A stretch of DNA of 64,000 nucleotides from Sthenelais limicola (lineage: Eukaryota; Annelida; Polychaeta; Phyllodocida; Sigalionidae). Made by a program: the position numbers and the translations under genes. Location of the stretch: NCBI GenBank assembly GCA_942159475.1, contig OW804094.1, positions 18,953,067 through 19,017,066 on the forward strand, given 5' to 3'. The notes under the pieces are model-generated. The model searched no databases, had not been told where the DNA came from, and saw nothing but the letters and a program-made list of their open reading frames with translations. Positions 9,633-20,304 of this stretch are shown here, piece after piece; the first letter of the stretch is position 1, and each line of letters starts with the position of its first letter.

Positions 9633-9847
9633 TTATGTACATATCAGAAGGGAGCTCTCTTGCATTTGAATGTCGACTTTATTTGGGAAAGTTATAATGT
9701 CTAAAAACCATCACTGATATTTCTAAAGATTAAGACTGATATACTAGCAAAGGAAATACTAGTCGCAAGTGTGCAATGGAACAAGAAACGGCTGTAGAGA
9801 ATATATATGTTAAATAGATCAAGCTACTAGCCTCTTTAGCTATATAT

Positions 9848-10218
9848 GGGTCAGACTTTCAGAAAATGTACAATTGGCAGCTGTACACATTTAGTAAATT
9901 CTGCTAAATTAGGCTGCAATTTGGTCAATACTAGGTCAATTCAAGAATATTTGGCACTGCATTGACGCTAGCAATCTGGGGGGCGTTTCATAAGTTCGAA
10001 TAGCGCGCGCTATAGGGCCTAACGACAGTCGTTACCAAACATAGCGCGCGTTAAGGGCCAAAATTGACGTCAATTAACATTGCGTTACTATAACGAACGC
10101 GCGCTAAATTTATCGCTACCATAACGAACGCGCACTGCGTTAACTTATGAAACGCCCCCCCTGGTTGGTTAGATTGAACTGGTGAAGATAAATTGTACAT
10201 TTTCTGAAAATCTGACCC
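9848..10218 (+). mobile_element. Family A MITE split by a palindromic element
   Basis: Exact 4-bp flanks ATAT at 9844-9847 and 10219-10222. The match breaks at GCAATCT (9977) and resumes at GGTTGGTTAG (10163); the GC-rich element lies between. Confidence 0.9.
9978..10160. mobile_element. GC-rich palindromic MITE nested in family A
   Basis: Inverted ends GGGGGGCGTTTCATAAGTT and its complement at the right (AACTTATGAAACGCCCCCC), 19 bp perfect. Interior carries repeated GCGCGCG, CGTTACTATAACG and ACCATAACGAACGCGC blocks. Flanking direct repeat is CT or CTGG depending on where the G run is cut. Single copy. Confidence 0.85.
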
Positions 10219-10477
10219 ATATATAATTTGCATATCCGGGTCCCCCAAAGCCAGAAGAATGAAACCCTCAAATGACAAGTCACTGAACCACATCATGTTA
10301 AAGGTTGCACTCAGGGAGGGTTCATTCACTTTCACAATTTGAATAGTTGCAAGCAAAATGTATGAAATACGTCTGACTTCTTGTTATAACTTCGAGTCAT
10401 TAGCAATACTATTTATTGTTTGTTGACGAGTAGTTATATGGAACTCTAAAGGCCTTCCATATATATAATTATTATAT

Positions 10478-10703
10478 GGGTCAGATTTTCAGAAAATGTC
10501 CAATTGGCAGCTGTACACATTGAGTAAATTTTGCAAAATTAGGCTGCAATACTAGGTAAATTCGAGTATATTTGGCACTGCTTTGATTCTAGCAATATGT
10601 GTGGTTAGGTTGAACTGTATTTTGAACTGTAATTTCGTCTGAAATGTGGGTGATTTGAGAAGATTGGCGAAGTTGAATTGTACATTTCCTGAAAATCTGA
10701 CCC
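10478..10703 (+). mobile_element. Family A MITE, ATAT duplication
   Basis: 226 bp, exact flanks ATAT at 10474-10477 and 10704-10707; a small internal deletion removes part of the TTTGGTCAATACTAG block. Confidence 0.92.
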
Positions 10704-11026
10704 ATATGCGCATTCCATTTGAGAGGTGCGAGAAGTGGGGTGCAATAAAAATATTTCTATAGTACGTGTACCATAATAATTCGAATTGGGTTTTCTTTTA
10801 GCTTTTAGATACTTTATTACGATTCAAAACCAAAAAGAAAGGTTCATATATCAATGTGTGTCTATGCTAGGGGCATATAATATATAGTGAATGGACCTCG
10901 GTACTAGTAAGTGAATATTTATTATAATAAATTATTTGATAAATACTAAATTACTAGCACCGAGTTCCATTCTCTCTATTTATCGCCTGTTTCTTATTGT
11001 GCCATTCCTACGACAGTTGAGCTTAA
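10704..11026. other. No feature recognised
   Basis: AT-rich spacer between a MITE and a foldback element. Confidence 0.5.
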
Positions 11027-11228
11027 AACCCTGCCCACACACAGCCGATTTGCCTCCCGATTACCCCCCGATTTGGGTCTTCCGATGAAGCTTAGGATTT
11101 CATTTCAAATCCTGGTTTATGTTATTTCAAATACATGAACCAGGATTTGAAATGAGATCATAGGGTTCATCAGGAGACCCAAATCGGGGGGCAGTCGGGA
11201 GACAAATCGGCTGTGTGTGGGCAGGGTC
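11027..11228. mobile_element. Foldback element D, about 200 bp
   Basis: Two arms of about 90 bp are inverted copies: CCCTGCCCACACACAGCCG..CCCCCGATTTGGGTCT..CATTTCAAATCCTGGTT against AACCAGGATTTGAAATGAGA..AGACCCAAATCGGGGGG..CGGCTGTGTGTGGGCAGGG. It would form a long hairpin. TTAA lies at the left boundary (11023-11026) and TTAG at the right, suggesting an eroded TTAA duplication. Confidence 0.82.
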
Positions 11229-11239
11229 TTAGCTTGTGC

Positions 11240-11355
11240 TTAGGTTAAACCGATTTGCAAATTGACTATGTATCTTCATTGTACTTGACTACTTGTGAAA
11301 TGATTTGACTTATTGATTTGCTGTATAAACATTCTAAATAAAAAAAAAAAAAAAA
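11240..11355 (+). mobile_element. Possible poly(A) retro-insert tail
   Basis: Ends in a run of about 15 A after AAATAAA (11336-11355). No target duplication found. Confidence 0.4.
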
Positions 11356-11375
11356 TGGTTTGGGATTACATGAGA

Positions 11376-11605
11376 AAAAATGGTAGTTCATGGGGACATT
11401 AGTACTAGTTATATTAGCATTTAAATAGCACTTCAAGCTTAGCTTTTAAAAAAGTTTATAGAAACGTGTACAGGCTAGACATACATATGCAAATATGGTA
11501 GTTCATGGGGACATTAGTACTAGTTATATTAGCGTTTAAATAGCACTTCAAGCTTAGCCTTTAAAAAAGTTTATTGAAACGTGTACAGGCTAGACATACA
11601 TATAA
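11376..11605 (+). repeat. Tandem duplication, two 115-bp units
   Basis: TGGTAGTTCATGGGGACATT to CAGGCTAGACATACATAT is present at 11381 and again at 11496 with only a few substitutions, so the duplication is recent. Confidence 0.93.
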
Positions 11606-11639
11606 AAATATATGTGTAAGTTAACGATGTCAATGTCAT

Positions 11640-11876
11640 GGGTCAGATTATCAGAAAATATACAATTGGCAAGTCTATACATTTAGTAAATTCTGCTAAT
11701 TTAGACCGCAAAGGGATAAATGCTAGGCATATTTGATATATATTTGGTATTGCGTTGATTATGAATATCTTTTTGGCTATGGTAAACTCTATTTTGAACC
11801 TTATTTCTGTCTTGAATTTGGGTTATTTGAAAACATTGGTGAAGGTGAATTGTACATCTTTCTGACGATCTGACCC
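11640..11876 (+). mobile_element. Family A MITE, diverged
   Basis: GGGTCAGATTATCAGAAAAT and TCTGACGATCTGACCC ends; flanks TCAT and ATAT. Confidence 0.87.
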
Positions 11877-12304
11877 ATATAGTGAGCCCAAGGCGTCTTG
11901 ATCTTCAGCTGGAATGGTGACCTCGATCGCCAGGCTCACTCACAAGCGATGTTTTGTTTATAATTTATCTGTGGATTTGTCTCAGCAATGCCATTATAGA
12001 AATAATAAAAATGCAATTTTGTAATTATGTAAGCTTGTAAATGATAATAATAAGACCCTTCACAGAGTATATGTGATATATGAGTAAATAATTTATTATG
12101 ATTATTCATGTGATTTTTTTGGTTAAATAAACATCAGTAATAGCTGAGGCAGTTCAGGCCAGCACATATATCAGGCGGGATGTTTTTTGTATAGAAACTA
12201 TCTACCACGGCTAAATTGTTAAGCCAAAATGATACTGTATTATTCTACATTGTTAATTTTTCGTAGCTAATCCAAGATGTTATATTTGAAATGTGAATCT
12301 ATAT
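11877..12304. other. No feature recognised
   Basis: AT-rich sequence. I see no exon or repeat end. Confidence 0.5.
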
Positions 12305-12658
12305 GGGTCAGATTTTCAGAAAATGTACAATTGGCAGCTCTACAAATTTAGGAAGTTCTCCTAAATTAGGCTGAAAAATGAAGAATATCGGGTATATCCG
12401 AGTATATTTGGTATCGCACTGTTATGTTAAACTGCATTTTGAAGCTCATTTTTGTGTTAAATGTGGGTTATTTGAGGGGATTGGTGAAGGCGAATTGTAC
12501 ATTTTCTGAAAAACTGATACTTTAAATCAATGGCATCACACAATGCGATACCAAATATACTCAGATATACCCTGTTATTTATCCCTTTTCAGCCAAATTT
12601 AGCAGAATTTCCTAAATGTGTGGAGCTGCCAATTGTACATTTTCTGATAATCTGACTC
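12305..12658. mobile_element. Composite family A MITE: plus copy fused to an inverted partial copy
   Basis: 12305-12513 is a plus-oriented type b copy with a small internal deletion. At AACTGATAC it passes directly into a minus-oriented copy (12514-12658) that lacks its left half. The join falls within AACTGA, a string present in both. Right end is CTGACTC followed by ACAT. Confidence 0.8.
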
Positions 12659-12741
12659 ACATATGCACACATGCAAATCTGTGTATGTATTTCATAACAT
12701 TTCTGGCAAGTAAAGAGTTGGCTGACAATAACGATTGGTAT

Positions 12742-12977
12742 GGGAGTCAGATTTTCAGAAAATGTACAATTGGCAGCTGTACACATTTAGTAAATTCTGC
12801 TAAATCAGGCTGCAATTTGGTCAATACTAGGTAAATTAGAGAATATTCGACATTGTATTGATTCTAGCAATCTGTTTGGTTAGGTTGAATTGTATAATGA
12901 ACTTTATTTTTGTCTTAAATTTGGGTTTTGGAGAGGATTGGTGAAGAGGAATTGTACATTTTCTGAAAATCTGACTC
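12742..12977 (+). mobile_element. Family A MITE
   Basis: Left end has one extra A (GGGAGTCAG). Ends CTGACTC. No clear duplication. Confidence 0.88.
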
Positions 12978-13038
12978 ACGGGAGCATGCAGAGAGTGGAG
13001 GCCTTCTCTTTATCCCCAAAATCTTAACTCCCAAAAGA

Positions 13039-13217
13039 CAGTCAAGGTCCAAACCCTCATCTCAGATACGAATGGTATGTCACATTGTCAGTGATTGGAC
13101 GTCTACTTCGCTAATCGGTTTCCTGGCCTAGGATTAGGCGTGCTAATTGGGCGTGGGGTCTGATGCGAGAGGCTTTCCCTACGTTTGAAGGGCCTCTCAT
13201 CTTCTGACCCAGACTGG
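13039..13217 (+). mobile_element. Family C MITE, diverged copy
   Basis: CAGTCAAGGTCCAAACCCTC at left, GAATGGTATGTCA, TCGGTTTCCTGGCCTAGGA, GCGAGAGGCTTTCCCT and CCCAGACTG at right. See 51920 for the best copy. Confidence 0.75.
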
Positions 13218-13300
13218 GATAGCTGTATCAATGTATCCCTAGAAATTATCTATCTATCTATAATCTAAATCTTATTAATATTATTAGACAATGAATTTTA

Positions 13301-13536
13301 GGGTCAAACTTCCGGAATATGCACAATTCACATTCAGAAACCCTCCTAAATAATCCGAATTTAATACAAAAATGAGACTCAAAACACAATTCCACATAAA
13401 CAAACACATCCTTTGAATCTAACTCGATGTCAAATATACTCAGATACACCTGGTATTTATCATTGTTCAGCCTAATTTAGCAGAATTTACTAAATATGTA
13501 GAGCTGCCAATTGTACATTTTCAGGTGACCTGACCC
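13301..13536 (-). mobile_element. Family A MITE, type c, TTTA duplication
   Basis: Exact flanks TTTA at 13297-13300 and 13537-13540. The interior differs from type a between the ends. Confidence 0.91.
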
Positions 13537-13715
13537 TTTATAACTGATGATTGATATTTTAGGGTTCCCTCTCCAGAGGAAAGGGTACGTATTATTTCTG
13601 TGATCATTGATTATAGCTAAAAAGGTCTGGAATTAATTCTTCATAATAAGGGTACCTTAGCTACATCGTGCTCATAGCATAATAGGAAATTGTTGTCATG
13701 AGTCTGTTTCCATAT

Positions 13716-13950
13716 GGGTCAGATTTTCAGAAAATGTACAATTCATCTTCACCAATCCTCTCAAATAACCCATATTTAAGACAAAAATTAGCTTCAAAAT
13801 GCAGTTTAACATAACAGAACATATACTTTAAATCAATGCGATACCAAATATACTCAGATATACCCGGTATTCTTCATTTTTAAGCCTAATTCAGCAGAAT
13901 TTCGCAAATGTGTAGAGCTGCCAATTGTACATTTTCTGGTGACCTGACCC
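13716..13950 (-). mobile_element. Family A MITE, type b
   Basis: Full length; interior CAGAACATATACTTTAAATC. Flanks ATAT and TAAT do not match. Confidence 0.88.
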
Positions 13951-14014
13951 TAATAATGAAAGCTATGGATACCTTCCTTCGTGTAGGAAAGCTTGAACTA
14001 ACCTTGGTTTCGTT

Positions 14015-14052
14015 AAAATCTGACCCATATATATTCTAAAATCTGACCCATG
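14015..14052. repeat. Two family A end fragments
   Basis: AAAATCTGACCCATATATAT then AAAATCTGACCCATGAAT: two copies of the terminal 14 bp side by side, no interior. Confidence 0.55.
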
Positions 14053-14156
14053 AATGAAGTAATCAATCTTTCACTGAAGTGCAAAGAAAAGTTTCCATAT
14101 ATACAAATATTCTCACTTTTTGCTTCCGACTCGAGACTTGGGAACTAAAAGCTTTA

Positions 14157-14235
14157 GGGTCAGATTCCCAGAAAATGTACAATTCGCCTTCACCAATCCT
14201 CTCTGCCAATTGTACATTTTCTGATAATCTGACTT
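14157..14235 (-). mobile_element. Family A MITE, 79-bp deletion derivative
   Basis: Only the two ends remain: GGGTCAGATTCCCAG..CCTTCACCAATCCTCT joined directly to CTGCCAATTGTACATTTTC. About 155 bp of interior is missing. Confidence 0.86.
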
Positions 14236-14330
14236 ATATACATGTGCCAAGGAAAAACGGCCCTAGGTAACAGTAGCAAAACATGAATTAAATATCAGGT
14301 ACACCCAGTTCGGTATAACGCAGTTTCCAA

Positions 14331-14525
14331 ACACTCTAGGTCCAAACCCTCTGATCAGATAAGAATGGTATGTCAGCCTACTTCGCTAATCGGTTTCGTG
14401 GCCGTTTTAATGGGAATATAATGAAATTTTGCGGTCTTAATGGAATTATGATGGCAGTTTGGGGTTTGAGGCGAGAGGCTTTCCCTTCATTTGAAGGGAC
14501 TCGCTCACCTTTGGGCGTAGACTGA
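14331..14525 (+). mobile_element. Family C MITE
   Basis: Left end ACTCTAGGTCCAAACCCT, right end TTTGGGCGTAGACTG. Contains the GGCGAGAGGCTTTCCCTT then CATTTGAAGGGAC landmark. Confidence 0.8.
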
Positions 14526-14564
14526 CAATTCGATTGTGATAAATGAAGATAGAAACCAATATGT

Positions 14565-14803
14565 GGGTGAAATTTCCAGTAAATGCACAATTCACTTTCA
14601 TAAACCTTCCCAAATATTCCGAATTTGATACAAAAATAAGACTCAAAACACAATTCAACATAACCAAACACATCCTTTGAATCAACTTGATACTGAATTA
14701 ATATACTCAGATATACAAGGTATTTATCATTTTTCAGTGGAATTTAACAGAATTTACTAAATGTGTAGAGCTGCCAATTGTACATTTTCTGGTGACCTGA
14801 CCC
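14565..14803 (-). mobile_element. Family A MITE, type c, ATGT duplication
   Basis: Left GGGTGAAATTTCCAG, right TTCTGGTGACCTGACCC; exact flanks ATGT at 14561-14564 and 14804-14807. Confidence 0.92.
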
Positions 14804-14807
14804 ATGT

Positions 14808-15633
14808 CTATCATTGAATACAATATTACCCTTCTTTCTAGAATTGCAATACATTTGACTGAAGATTGGTTAATAATTTAAACTTGATTGAACGTCTTAC
14901 ATGCAAATTTAAACTTTACCTCTGACTGTAAGTCGGTGTTTAATGTCGACACACTAAATCCATTCTGTCCCCCATTAGGTTTTGAATCTATATGGTTGGT
15001 ATCCATGGTAACCAGCCTAAACACAAGTTCCTCTCACTCTTTTATGACACAACGTCAGTGACCTGTATATATATATATACTTGATTTTTGGAAATGTTTT
15101 TATTATTCCTCTTTTTGGCGACACTCCTTCAATATTGCTTTTTCTAAAAGTTAAATAAAATCGCCGCTCCTTCTCCTTCTATTAGATCGGTTACTCCTGC
15201 TCCTTTTCTTGGTACTCGGTCTCCCCACTCCTATTCTCCGTATTCCTTCTCCTCACGGTCCAAATTTGCTAATTCACGTCCTTTTTTCGTTCTCATAATA
15301 CCCTCACTCATCCAATTAATTCCAATCCTTCAATGTGTGTCTCCTCAGAGATGCACCCTTCTTATGTTATTCCTAGCCAATCCTATGCAGAGTGACTGGG
15401 CAGCACAGAGATATATGAATGGTTGCGGTGGTGTTGCTACCTAGAAGGTGAATGAATGATTAGAGTGGGATGAGGTCTCCTTGTAAACAACACTTACCTG
15501 TGCTACTTCATGCCTGGATGAATGCCCACTTACCATGGTTTCACCTCGTGGTGGGGGAGGTTTGCCAAGGGAACCATAGTCCATGAACTTGGGCCCTTTT
15601 GTATGTTTGTATGTATGTTTTTTTTTCAGTTCA
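14808..15633. other. No gene recognised; short simple repeats
   Basis: Contains (TA)n near 15068 and a pyrimidine-rich stretch 15100-15310. I see no exon or repeat end. Confidence 0.5.
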
Positions 15634-15690
15634 CTACAGGTCCAAACCCTCAGATCAGGTAAGAATGGTATGTCATTACTGACTTAGCCT
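15634..15690 (+). repeat. Family C MITE, left-end fragment
   Basis: ACAGGTCCAAACCCTCAGAT then CAGGTAAGAATGGTATGTCA matches the family C left third; the rest is absent. Confidence 0.6.
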
Positions 15691-16175
15691 ATAGAGTATC
15701 CATGGATGAGGAATAAGTAAAGGCAGCTTTGGGAAATTAAATATTTATTTTAATTTGAAGTTTTATAAAATGTTTATATAATAAATAGTTTGTATAAAAG
15801 TGTAAAGTTGAGAGGTAAAATTGGTAAAAGAAGATGAATTATAAAGGAGATTTTGTGATTTGATAAAATTGAATTGATAATGATAAGTAATTAGCCAAAA
15901 CTGCCAATTTTGTGGGTAATAGGGAAGGTGGGATGGGATTTATATATGGGATGTGTTTGTTTTAGTATGGGGTATGATGAGAGATTGTGGGTTTTAAAAA
16001 TTAAGTTAGTCCCTTTTGGGAGAGTTCGTTGGTCCTTTGGACTGTCCATAGGCCTGAGGGCCGAGTCTTTGTTGATTATATTTTGGGCCAAGTGGCCGGA
16101 GTGAGATAATGGATTTGGGGGGTATGTTACGTTGGAGGATGTGATTTAGAGTCTTTTTGTATGGATTAGGGGTGT
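15691..16175 (-). other. Probable 3' non-coding region of the Ngaro-like element
   Basis: Lies just downstream (minus strand) of the recombinase stop. Ngaro and DIRS elements end in split direct or inverted repeats here, but I could not match any part to the region above 20305, so the element's end is unresolved. Confidence 0.35.
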
Positions 16176-17138
16176 CTAGGGACCGAGGGGGAGGCTTATG
16201 GCCTTCCTTATGGCTGCATTCACTGATGACTTGTATATAGTTTTGACTTGTATATAGGTTTTATAGGCGTCAGAAGACCAGCCTAAATAGTCCTGGATTT
16301 GCAGTGTGGAGCAGCCAGCGGCGAAGGCTTGGGTGGCTGCCGCCTTTCTCAGGCTGTGGAGTGTGTATTGGCTTGGGTCAATTTGCAACAGCTTGAGTGT
16401 ATCCCTCCACTGGCGAGCCACGTAGGATGCTGGCATAGGGTTGTATGTTGCGGGGAACATGAAACACGGGTCGTCCTCGTGCCTTGTAGGGACCTGTCGC
16501 AGCATTGTTTGGAAGGCCCGTACCACGCACAATTCCTTGTCTTGGGATGCGTGTAGCGTTATACATTTGGATTTGTATGCGGATTGCATGTTCTTAGCTG
16601 ACTTGATCTTTATATCGATGGATGATTTGTCGATGGAGATGTCGCCTCTAGTCAGGTGGACCAGGGGCTTGAACTTATTAAGGCTGGGGGCCACCACTTC
16701 CGACTGCCGGAGACCAGCATAATAGATGGTTAGGACATCAGCCTTGAATGTATTAGCTACCACCCCGGGAGGTATGCTCAGTATTGCGCGTCTGATGACT
16801 TCTGGTGGTACTGGTAGCTTGTGCTGTGGCTTAAATGCTTTGTTACGGTCGAGGGCTTGTAGCGCCCATTTGACTCGTTGGTGATCTAATGGTTCTGTCG
16901 ATATATGGTGTAGTTTGAACGCAGTACGAAGATGAGATATGTGATTCCTTATCGTTCTAGGCGAGGCAATTGTCTCTGATAAAAATTCGATGTATGCACA
17001 TATGACTAGGTACGAGGGTTTATATGAGTCCACTCCTACCTGTCTTGTGATGGTCTGGTACCTTCTTACCACCGCTTCTCGGTTCTCGGTTGTTCCCTCT
17101 GCCCAGGCTTGTTTCTGGCGTGCCGCTGCTTTTGTCAT
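16176..17138 (-). CDS. Tyrosine recombinase (integrase) of the Ngaro-like element
   Basis: An uninterrupted 320-codon frame starting MTKAAARQ. An N-terminal SAM-like core-binding region (about residues 10-100, with SPRTIRNHISHLRTAF) is followed by the catalytic domain. Visible catalytic residues: Arg144 in YYAGLRQSEV, His261 and Arg264 in LHSLRKAAATQAF, Trp287 at the usual His/Trp position in LGWSSDAYKTYI, and the likely nucleophile Tyr295. This set (R, HxxR, W, Y) is complete, so the enzyme may be active. Its first about 40 codons overlap the end of the RNase H frame in another phase (17020-17138), as in other tyrosine-recombinase retroelements. Function would be integration of a circular cDNA. 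The ATG at 17138 is the first in frame. Confidence 0.9.
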   Translation of the reverse strand: MTKAAARQKQAWAEGTTENREAVVRRYQTITRQVGVDSYKPSYLVICAYIEFLSETIASPRTIRNHISHLRTAFKLHHISTEPLDHQRVKWALQALDRNKAFKPQHKLPVPPEVIRRAILSIPPGVVANTFKADVLTIYYAGLRQSEVVAPSLNKFKPLVHLTRGDISIDKSSIDIKIKSAKNMQSAYKSKCITLHASQDKELCVVRAFQTMLRQVPTRHEDDPCFMFPATYNPMPASYVARQWRDTLKLLQIDPSQYTLHSLRKAAATQAFAAGCSTLQIQDYLGWSSDAYKTYIQVKTIYKSSVNAAIRKAISLPLGP

Positions 17139-18889
17139 CAGGCCTGTAATTCGTCTCCCTGTAATGTTTAGAGAGAGACATGGTGTTAATTGCGAATAAG
17201 CATGGTTGAATATACTTCAGCGACTTGTCCCTCATTATTCTATTGGCTTCAAGTTCATATTTATTGTCGAGATGGGCCCTACTCAGATTATCAGCTAAAG
17301 TGTTCTCGGCACCTGGGATATGATGGTATGTAATCTTAATATCGTAAAGTGCTTGCACCATCCAGGCTAGCCTGGCGGCCTCTAGGATGATTTTATTTTT
17401 GCCCTTCCCTGTGCTGAGGACTGATACGCTAGCTATATTGTCACATATTGCCTCTGTCGCTCTCGTCGATTTATGTATGCAATGCAATGGGTATGTTTAT
17501 GGCCTCGAGTTCGGAGATGTTGTCGACCCCTTGGTTTACTGGAGTAACTTGAGCCCTATACGCGTGTCTATGGTTGGCCCCGCCCACGCCAGAGAGGCAT
17601 GCATCGACGACTATGGTCTTTGTTGGGGACGGTGAGGGTATGACGGCCCTTCCGTTCCACTCCCGGCAAAAGTCCCGGAACCAATACAGGTCCTTTCTCA
17701 TTTCAGCGTTAATATTTATATACTTTCTCCCTTTCATTTCTCGGAGGCTTTCTAGTAGGCGGCTTACAAACAGTCTTGCGGGACCCACACACTTAGCCAC
17801 ATGAATGAGTGAGCCTATGACCGATTGGAGTTCTCTGCGTGACATTGATCTCCTAGCGATGTATTTATCTACTATGTTGAGAATTTCACTGACCTTCTCG
17901 TTGTTTATTCTCAGTGTCATTTCTGGTGCGCTGATACTAATGCCTAGCCATTTGACTGCTGGCGCGGGAGGCTGTCTTTTCTCCTCTGCTTCCGGGAGCC
18001 CGAGCTCGCTGAACAGCTGTATCGCTCTTTGGTAGTGTCTGGTAGCCTCCTCTCTGTTGCAAGAAATAAGTACGAGGTCGTCAAGATACATTTTTGATAC
18101 AATTCCCTCTTTAGCCAGTATGGCCACAATAGCATCCGCCACCCTCTGCATGTGGCACGAGGATGAGCGGGCGCCGAAGGGCATGGTGACGTCAAGAAAA
18201 TATTTCCCACTCCATTTAAGACATAATAATGGCCAGTCCAGAGGGTCGGTTTTAAAGTTCTTATAGGCGCGAGATATGTCAATAGTGCTCATCCAGGCAC
18301 CGGGCCCAATCGCTACCAACTCTTCAACCAGGCTTTCGACATTAGGGAGAGAGTGCACTCGTTGTCTTCCCCATACACTATTTTTTAGTAGATATGCGTT
18401 TACTGAGCGGTCCTCAGGGAAGCTGAGGTCGATTATGACCCTTCGAGAGTCGGATTCACGTTTCTCTCTGGACATAATGGGGGAGCAGTGGTACCACGAA
18501 GTGAACGGGGCCTCATCGAGTGGACCCACCAGCCCCCCCAAGCTGAGTTCTTTATTAACAAAGGCATCAATTTTCTCGCTGTATGCGTCTGCACTGGAGT
18601 GATTCTTGCCTGAATCGTTATGACTGACAGGCCCTAAATACCCCATGGGAAAGCCGTATTCGATTAGGTTGCATAATTCTATGTCGTCACTACTGTTGCA
18701 CAAATATTTCCTCCAGTTACGGATATTTAGATTAGTGGGGAGAGGGATCTTGGCGTTAGGTAGCCCAGTATCTAGTACGGCAGTGTATAAGTGTCTATGA
18801 GTTAAGTATTCGTCGCCTATACACATGTTGCCCGAAGACATATGGCGATTTCCCTGCACATATTGATTTGATAGTATCATAAAAGTCAC
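17020..18889 (-). pseudogene. Reverse transcriptase and RNase H of the Ngaro-like element, frame broken in RNase H
   Basis: The first frame (18889-17471, 472 codons) has the RT domain: YGFPMGY entry region (about residue 78), RRVIIDLS (149-156), catalytic Asp in STIDISRAY (about 204), MPFGARSSS (236-244) and the YLDD box (268-271), then WLGI (314-317). RNase H begins with VVDACLSGVGG (428-437; Asp429) and ELEAINIPIAL (460-470). The frame then stops at 17471. The rest of RNase H continues in another frame from about 17487 to 17020 (CDNIASVSV, HHIPGAENTLADNLSRAHLD). The break lies in a TTGCATTGCA repeat, so slippage of that short repeat is a likely cause; programmed recoding is less likely. The tail downstream of LSR overlaps the recombinase gene. 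Confidence 0.85.
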
Positions 18890-19186
18890 AGGTACCTACT
18901 TGATAATTTGTTGAGTTGACTGGCCTAGCATCGTAGACGGGAGTGGTGTTAGCGTGGCTGATGTTTGGCTCAGTGACAGTGACAGTGCTCGTGTTGACAT
19001 GGCCGCCATCTTGCGTGGAAGTCTCGGCCCGTGCGAGAGGGAGCGTGGCGTCAACAGTAGCACGTGCTGTCCTAGTGGGCGTGGCACTGTTTTGATCCGG
19101 CCATGTTGCTGGTATGCGGTGGGCCCGATCTCTGGCTGCTGGAACAAAGGGAGGCGCCTCCGGGTTCCAATGTGTGGAAGCGCCGT

Positions 19187-20304
19187 CTACTCGTTTTTTG
19201 CACCTGGATTAGAGAACTGTGTAGCATTGTTAGATCGAGAGTTATTGCGGTTATTACTGAAGCCTCCATTCGAGTTACCTCTAGCATTATCATTTGCATT
19301 TGCGTGGCTGACCTTGCGTATGCAGTCTACTATGGAATGGCGGCAGCTTTTCCCTACCGAGTCACAATAGCTGCAAATATGTAAATACGATATGGCAGAT
19401 TCAACATGGTTAGATACATTCTTACACCCGTTCCTAGAGTTGTAAGCACGGCATACCACCTCGGGCTGACCTCCTTGGTTTCTAGGTGTATTGTTATTGT
19501 TATGGGGCCTATGTCCAGTGCTAGTTGCACCCCCATTATATGCTCCGCTGAGTGCAGACGCGCTTCCCATTGTTAGGCAGAGGCGGACACGTTCTTCTTG
19601 TATTGCTAGCCTATCGTCCCATGTCAAAGTCCCGTTTTCTACGCTATCCCATACATGTTGGGTCCAGCGGCGTACCGCTGGCCAGGGTCTATCTAATGAG
19701 TCTTTGATTACTTTCTTGAGGTGGTGGAAAATATCATATCCTTCTCATATGCCCTAGGGTGGTCAAGGAGCGCCAGTGTGGCGTCCACATATTCCATAGC
19801 TGTCATATTTGTTCTGGCATCTATTTTCTGTTTAACTGTGGTGACCCCTTCCCTTGTAATAAACATATATGGCTTAGCAAATATACGAGAAGAGAGTAAG
19901 TCTGTGATAACATGGCTCTTACCGTGGAGGCCCGAGGATTTTCGCTCCTTCTCAATCTCCTTTTCCATGAATCGGTCTGAGTCGAGTTGGCGTTGGATGA
20001 TATAAGGGGCTTTTACCTCGGACCTCCGACGGCGGTGCTTCTTGGACTTGTGTTTGGATTTCGGTGGCGTGGCTTCGTGTTCACTTGAGGATTCCTCCGA
20101 TGAGCTGTCCACTGAGCTGTCCTCTGAGCTGGATGACACCGGCTTCTTTCTCTTCTTCTTTTTCTTGTCTTTGGACTTCCCTTTAGCAACTGTGGATTTG
20201 ACTACTACAGCTAGCTGTTGGGCTATCTTTTCCACTGCCCCTTCGAGTCCCTTCACGGATGCCTCCATGGTTTTGACCTGGCTATCGAGCTCTCTGTTGG
20301 TCAT
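19187..20304 (-). pseudogene. gag-like protein of the Ngaro-like element, frame broken
   Basis: First frame (20304-19708, 198 codons): a short N-terminal coiled-coil-like segment, a very basic and Ser/Glu-rich tract (residues about 40-95, KKKKRKK, SSSSEDSS, RRRR), then ARTNMTAMEYVDATLALLDH. It runs into a stop after a TTTT run near 19728. The second frame (reading 19627-19187) continues with WDDRLAIQEERVRLCL and a Cys/His cluster (VCRAYNSRNGC .. HICSYC .. CRHSIVDC) resembling the gag zinc-binding region of Ngaro elements, ending in an Asn/Gly-rich tail. A one-base slip in the T run explains the break. Assigned by position, composition and the Cys/His pattern. Confidence 0.72.

Larger units (their letters stand above)
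16176..20304 (-). mobile_element. Ngaro-like tyrosine-recombinase retrotransposon (coding part)
   Basis: On the minus strand the order is gag (20304-19187), reverse transcriptase and RNase H (18889-17020), tyrosine recombinase (17138-16176). This gag-RT-RH-YR order without a methyltransferase domain between RH and YR fits the Ngaro group better than DIRS1-type elements. Such elements integrate through a recombinase rather than a DDE integrase and leave no target duplication. The recombinase frame is open but gag and RNase H each carry a frame break, so this copy is non-autonomous as it stands unless the breaks are recoded. GC is higher than the flanks. Confidence 0.85.

Noticed and set aside
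12589..12834. Recurring small frames starting MCTAANCTFSENLTH or similar across the window
   Set aside because: They are translations of family A MITE ends in different orientations, not genes.
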